Source of the DNA: Deltaproteobacteria bacterium
Lineage (GTDB): Bacteria; Desulfobacterota_D; UBA1144; Nemesobacterales; JAJCZQ01
Direction of reading: 5' to 3'
Assembly (NCBI GenBank): GCA_029262335.1
Contig: JAJCZQ010000025.1
Coordinates: 1-37,578 of the forward strand
DNA: 37,578 bases
In this document: positions 35,630 to 37,578 of the stretch, piece after piece
Numbering within the stretch: the stretch's first letter is position 1
How the letters are laid out: each line of letters opens with the position of its first letter
Translations under genes and position numbers: made by a program
Notes under the pieces: model-generated
What the model was told of the DNA's origin: nothing
The model's database searches: none
What the model saw: the letters and a program-made list of their open reading frames with translations, nothing else

Positions 35630-37441
35630 ATGGTATATCTAAAATATAAAAATATAAGAAACTTCAATATTTGTATTGCTGTTTTGTTATTTATGCTGCT
35701 TATTCCGAATTCCGGTATAGCCCAGGGTATAAATGATAACCCTTACTCCAATATTAATACTGATCAATTGAATGTAATTGAAGCAATTGGTTTTGAAGCA
35801 AAAGAAGGTAAAGCCATTGTAACAATAGAATCAGATAATCTTGTAGTATATGAAACTACACCGAATGAAAGCGGTAGATTAACTCTTAAACTTAAAGACG
35901 TTATACTTGCTCAAAAATTCCAGGTTGCACGTGATGTAACGGAATATGATAGCCCCTTAAGTTTTATTTCATCTTTCAGGGACCCGGTAAAAGAAGATGA
36001 TGTACTTATAGTAATTGAGTACAAAGCCGAGGGTGAGGTTGAATACGACCTGAAACAGAACCCTGATAAAATTACAATTAATTTTCAAAAGGTAGACCTT
36101 GATAGCAACGAACAGATTATTGCCCAAAGTGAATCAGACCAGTGGGCATTTGATATCAGTGTTGTTTCAACTCCCGGTGCTATAAAAACTTACAGAGGTG
36201 AATTAGTATCTTTTGATTTTAAGGATGCAGATGTAAGAGATGTATTAAGGATCCTTTCCGACATAAGCGGCTTCAATATGGTTGTTGCAAAAAATGTTGA
36301 AGGTTCCGTTACATTAAAATTAAATAATATACCGTGGGACCAGGCACTTGATATAGTGCTTGAAGATGCCGGCCTTGGAGCTGTGGTAGAGGGTAACGTA
36401 TTAAAGATCGCTCCATTAAGTACTTTACAGGCCAGGCAACAGGCCCTTCAAAAGGCTTCACAGTCAAATGAGCAGTTTGAGCCATTAATTACAAAACAGA
36501 TTTTTATTAATTATGCCAGGGCCGAGGAATTGCAGCCTTTGGCAGACCCTATATTAAGTAATCGCGGTGATATGAGAATCGATACAAGAACAAACAGTGT
36601 ATTGATTACTGATACACCTGCCAGGGTAGCCCAGATTTCTGAACTATTACAAGACCTTGATACAAGGACACCACAGGTCTTGATAGAATCAAGAATAGTT
36701 CAGGCAACTCTTGATTTCACAAGGGAACTCGGTGTTCAGTGGGGATTTAATTACAGGGCTTCAGCTGAAACCGGCAATCCCACCGGAGCGACATTTCCAT
36801 CTAGTGTAGCCGCAGGTGGTACAAGCGTTGGTTCACCATTTGGAACAAACGGAGACTCCTTTATAGTTGATCTCCCGGCAGCAGCAGGAACAGGTGCCGG
36901 TGGTGTTTTTGGACTTGTACTTGGAAGTGTAACAGGTGCATATGACCTTGATATCAGGCTTTCAGCCCTGGAAAACAGGGGAGACGGCAGAGTTCTTTCA
37001 TCTCCAAAAGTATTAACTTTGGATAATACACCTGCAAGAATTGAACAGGGAGTTTCGATACCATTTTTAAGTGTATCCGCAGCTGGTACTCAAACCCAGT
37101 TTGTAGATGCTACCTTAAGGCTTGAAGTAACTCCACAGGTAACAAACGATGAAAGAGTTTTAATGACAATTAAAGTTACAGATAACGCACCTGATGCAAC
37201 ACTACAGGGTGCAAATGGCCAGCCAAGTATCAGAAGAAACGAGGCTGAAACGCAGGTACTTTCTGCTGATGGAGAAACAATTGTGATAGGGGGAATATTC
37301 ACAAGGTCTATTACAGACAGTGAAAGCAGTGTTCCATGGTTTTCGAGAATTCCATTATTTGGGTTCTTATTTCAGAATACAAGCACAAGAGACCAGCGTA
37401 GAGAATTAATTGTATTTATAACACCAAGGATTGTTAGATAA
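35630..37441 (+). CDS. pilQ: type IV pilus secretin PilQ
   Basis: A 603-residue outer-membrane secretin, the pore through which the pilus passes. A signal peptide ends near SGIAQG. One AMIN domain (about 45-160) binds peptidoglycan. The STN/N0 domain is about 185-265 (SFDFKDADVRDVLRILSDIS), the N1 domain about 285-350 (INYARAEELQPLADPILSNR, then RIDTRTNSVLITDTPARVA), and the secretin barrel follows (QVLIESRIVQATLDFTRELG; VLSSPKVLTLDNTPARIEQG; GETIVIGGIF) up to RRELIVFITPRIVR at the very end. It is shorter than PilQ of Pseudomonas because it has one AMIN domain. AAGGAGG at 35612-35618 lies 11 bases from the ATG, a long spacer. Confidence 0.96.
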   Translation: MVYLKYKNIRNFNICIAVLLFMLLIPNSGIAQGINDNPYSNINTDQLNVIEAIGFEAKEGKAIVTIESDNLVVYETTPNESGRLTLKLKDVILAQKFQVARDVTEYDSPLSFISSFRDPVKEDDVLIVIEYKAEGEVEYDLKQNPDKITINFQKVDLDSNEQIIAQSESDQWAFDISVVSTPGAIKTYRGELVSFDFKDADVRDVLRILSDISGFNMVVAKNVEGSVTLKLNNIPWDQALDIVLEDAGLGAVVEGNVLKIAPLSTLQARQQALQKASQSNEQFEPLITKQIFINYARAEELQPLADPILSNRGDMRIDTRTNSVLITDTPARVAQISELLQDLDTRTPQVLIESRIVQATLDFTRELGVQWGFNYRASAETGNPTGATFPSSVAAGGTSVGSPFGTNGDSFIVDLPAAAGTGAGGVFGLVLGSVTGAYDLDIRLSALENRGDGRVLSSPKVLTLDNTPARIEQGVSIPFLSVSAAGTQTQFVDATLRLEVTPQVTNDERVLMTIKVTDNAPDATLQGANGQPSIRRNEAETQVLSADGETIVIGGIFTRSITDSESSVPWFSRIPLFGFLFQNTSTRDQRRELIVFITPRIVR

Positions 37442-37463
37442 GGATATAAGACGGAGGATGAAA

Positions 37464-37578
37464 ATGGATATATTAGGAAACATTAAAAAACTGACCAAAA
37501 ATAAATTAATCACCATCATTTCACTTGTGGCAATTTCTTTTGGGACAATTGGCGGATGCGGGGGAGCAAACCCGCCTC
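37464..37578 (+). CDS. lipoprotein gene behind pilQ (partial, runs off the window)
   Basis: Only the first 38 codons are visible. The ATG at 37464 is six bases after GGAGG; the ATG at 37458 touches that site and is less likely. The sequence starts MDILGNIKKLTKNKLITIIS and continues to a lipobox-like TIGGC, after which a Gly-rich GGANPP begins the mature protein. It is 22 bases behind pilQ and surely in the pil operon. What the rest encodes cannot be seen; a pilotin or other envelope lipoprotein is possible. Confidence 0.75.
   Translation, partial: MDILGNIKKLTKNKLITIISLVAISFGTIGGCGGANPP

Overview
This is a gene-dense, AT-rich stretch of a bacterial chromosome from a Gram-negative organism. 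The evidence for an outer membrane is two beta-barrel porins, an LPS-type heptosyltransferase and a PilQ secretin. The mix of genes fits deltaproteobacteria in the old broad sense, or a nearby low-GC candidate phylum such as Dadabacteria or Nitrospinota. That placement is an inference from style and content; no rRNA gene is present to settle it. I see no transposase, integrase, prophage gene or CRISPR array, so this looks like a core-genome region.

Layout. Bases 1-1926: the tail of an unidentified gene, a family 9 glycosyltransferase and a convergent metallo-beta-lactamase-fold hydrolase. Bases 1962-9462: a long forward run holding a SAM hydroxide adenosyltransferase, an uncharacterised repeat protein, rluD, pgeF, an unknown gene, argG, queA and a TrmA/RlmD methyltransferase. 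Bases 9480-14522: a reverse-strand SDR, an NAD-dependent epimerase, aroC and a coiled-coil porin. Bases 14643-21545: a signalling block made of a PilZ domain fused to an alpha-oxoamine synthase, a PDZ/7TM/GAF membrane histidine kinase, a receiver-PAS-kinase-receiver hybrid and two small unknown proteins. Bases 21550-27405: a class V aminotransferase, prfB with its programmed +1 frameshift, nadK, a small nuclease-fold-like protein, fmt and rimO. Bases 27406-30295: a sigma-54 promoter driving an ammonium transporter followed by an OmpL-like porin. Bases 30296-30747: a structured 3' RNA with a strong terminator, and tRNA-Phe. Bases 30748-32305: an XRE regulator, a membrane sensor-like protein and a lipoprotein, in tight overlap. 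Bases 32430-37578: a sigma-70 type promoter and pilMNOPQ, the type IV pilus alignment complex and secretin, followed by the start of another lipoprotein gene.

How the genes fit together. Many are housekeeping genes for RNA modification and translation (rluD, queA, rlmD, prfB, fmt, rimO, tRNA-Phe) and for amino acid and cofactor synthesis (argG, aroC, nadK). Three parts look regulatory or environmental. The amt-porin pair carries the classical signature of nitrogen control. The pil operon has its own promoter. The PilZ-oxoamine synthase next to two sensor kinases is the best candidate for an undescribed system: the known Vibrio CqsA/CqsS and Legionella LqsA/LqsS systems also pair an oxoamine synthase that makes a signal molecule with a membrane histidine kinase, and here a c-di-GMP-binding domain is fused to the enzyme.
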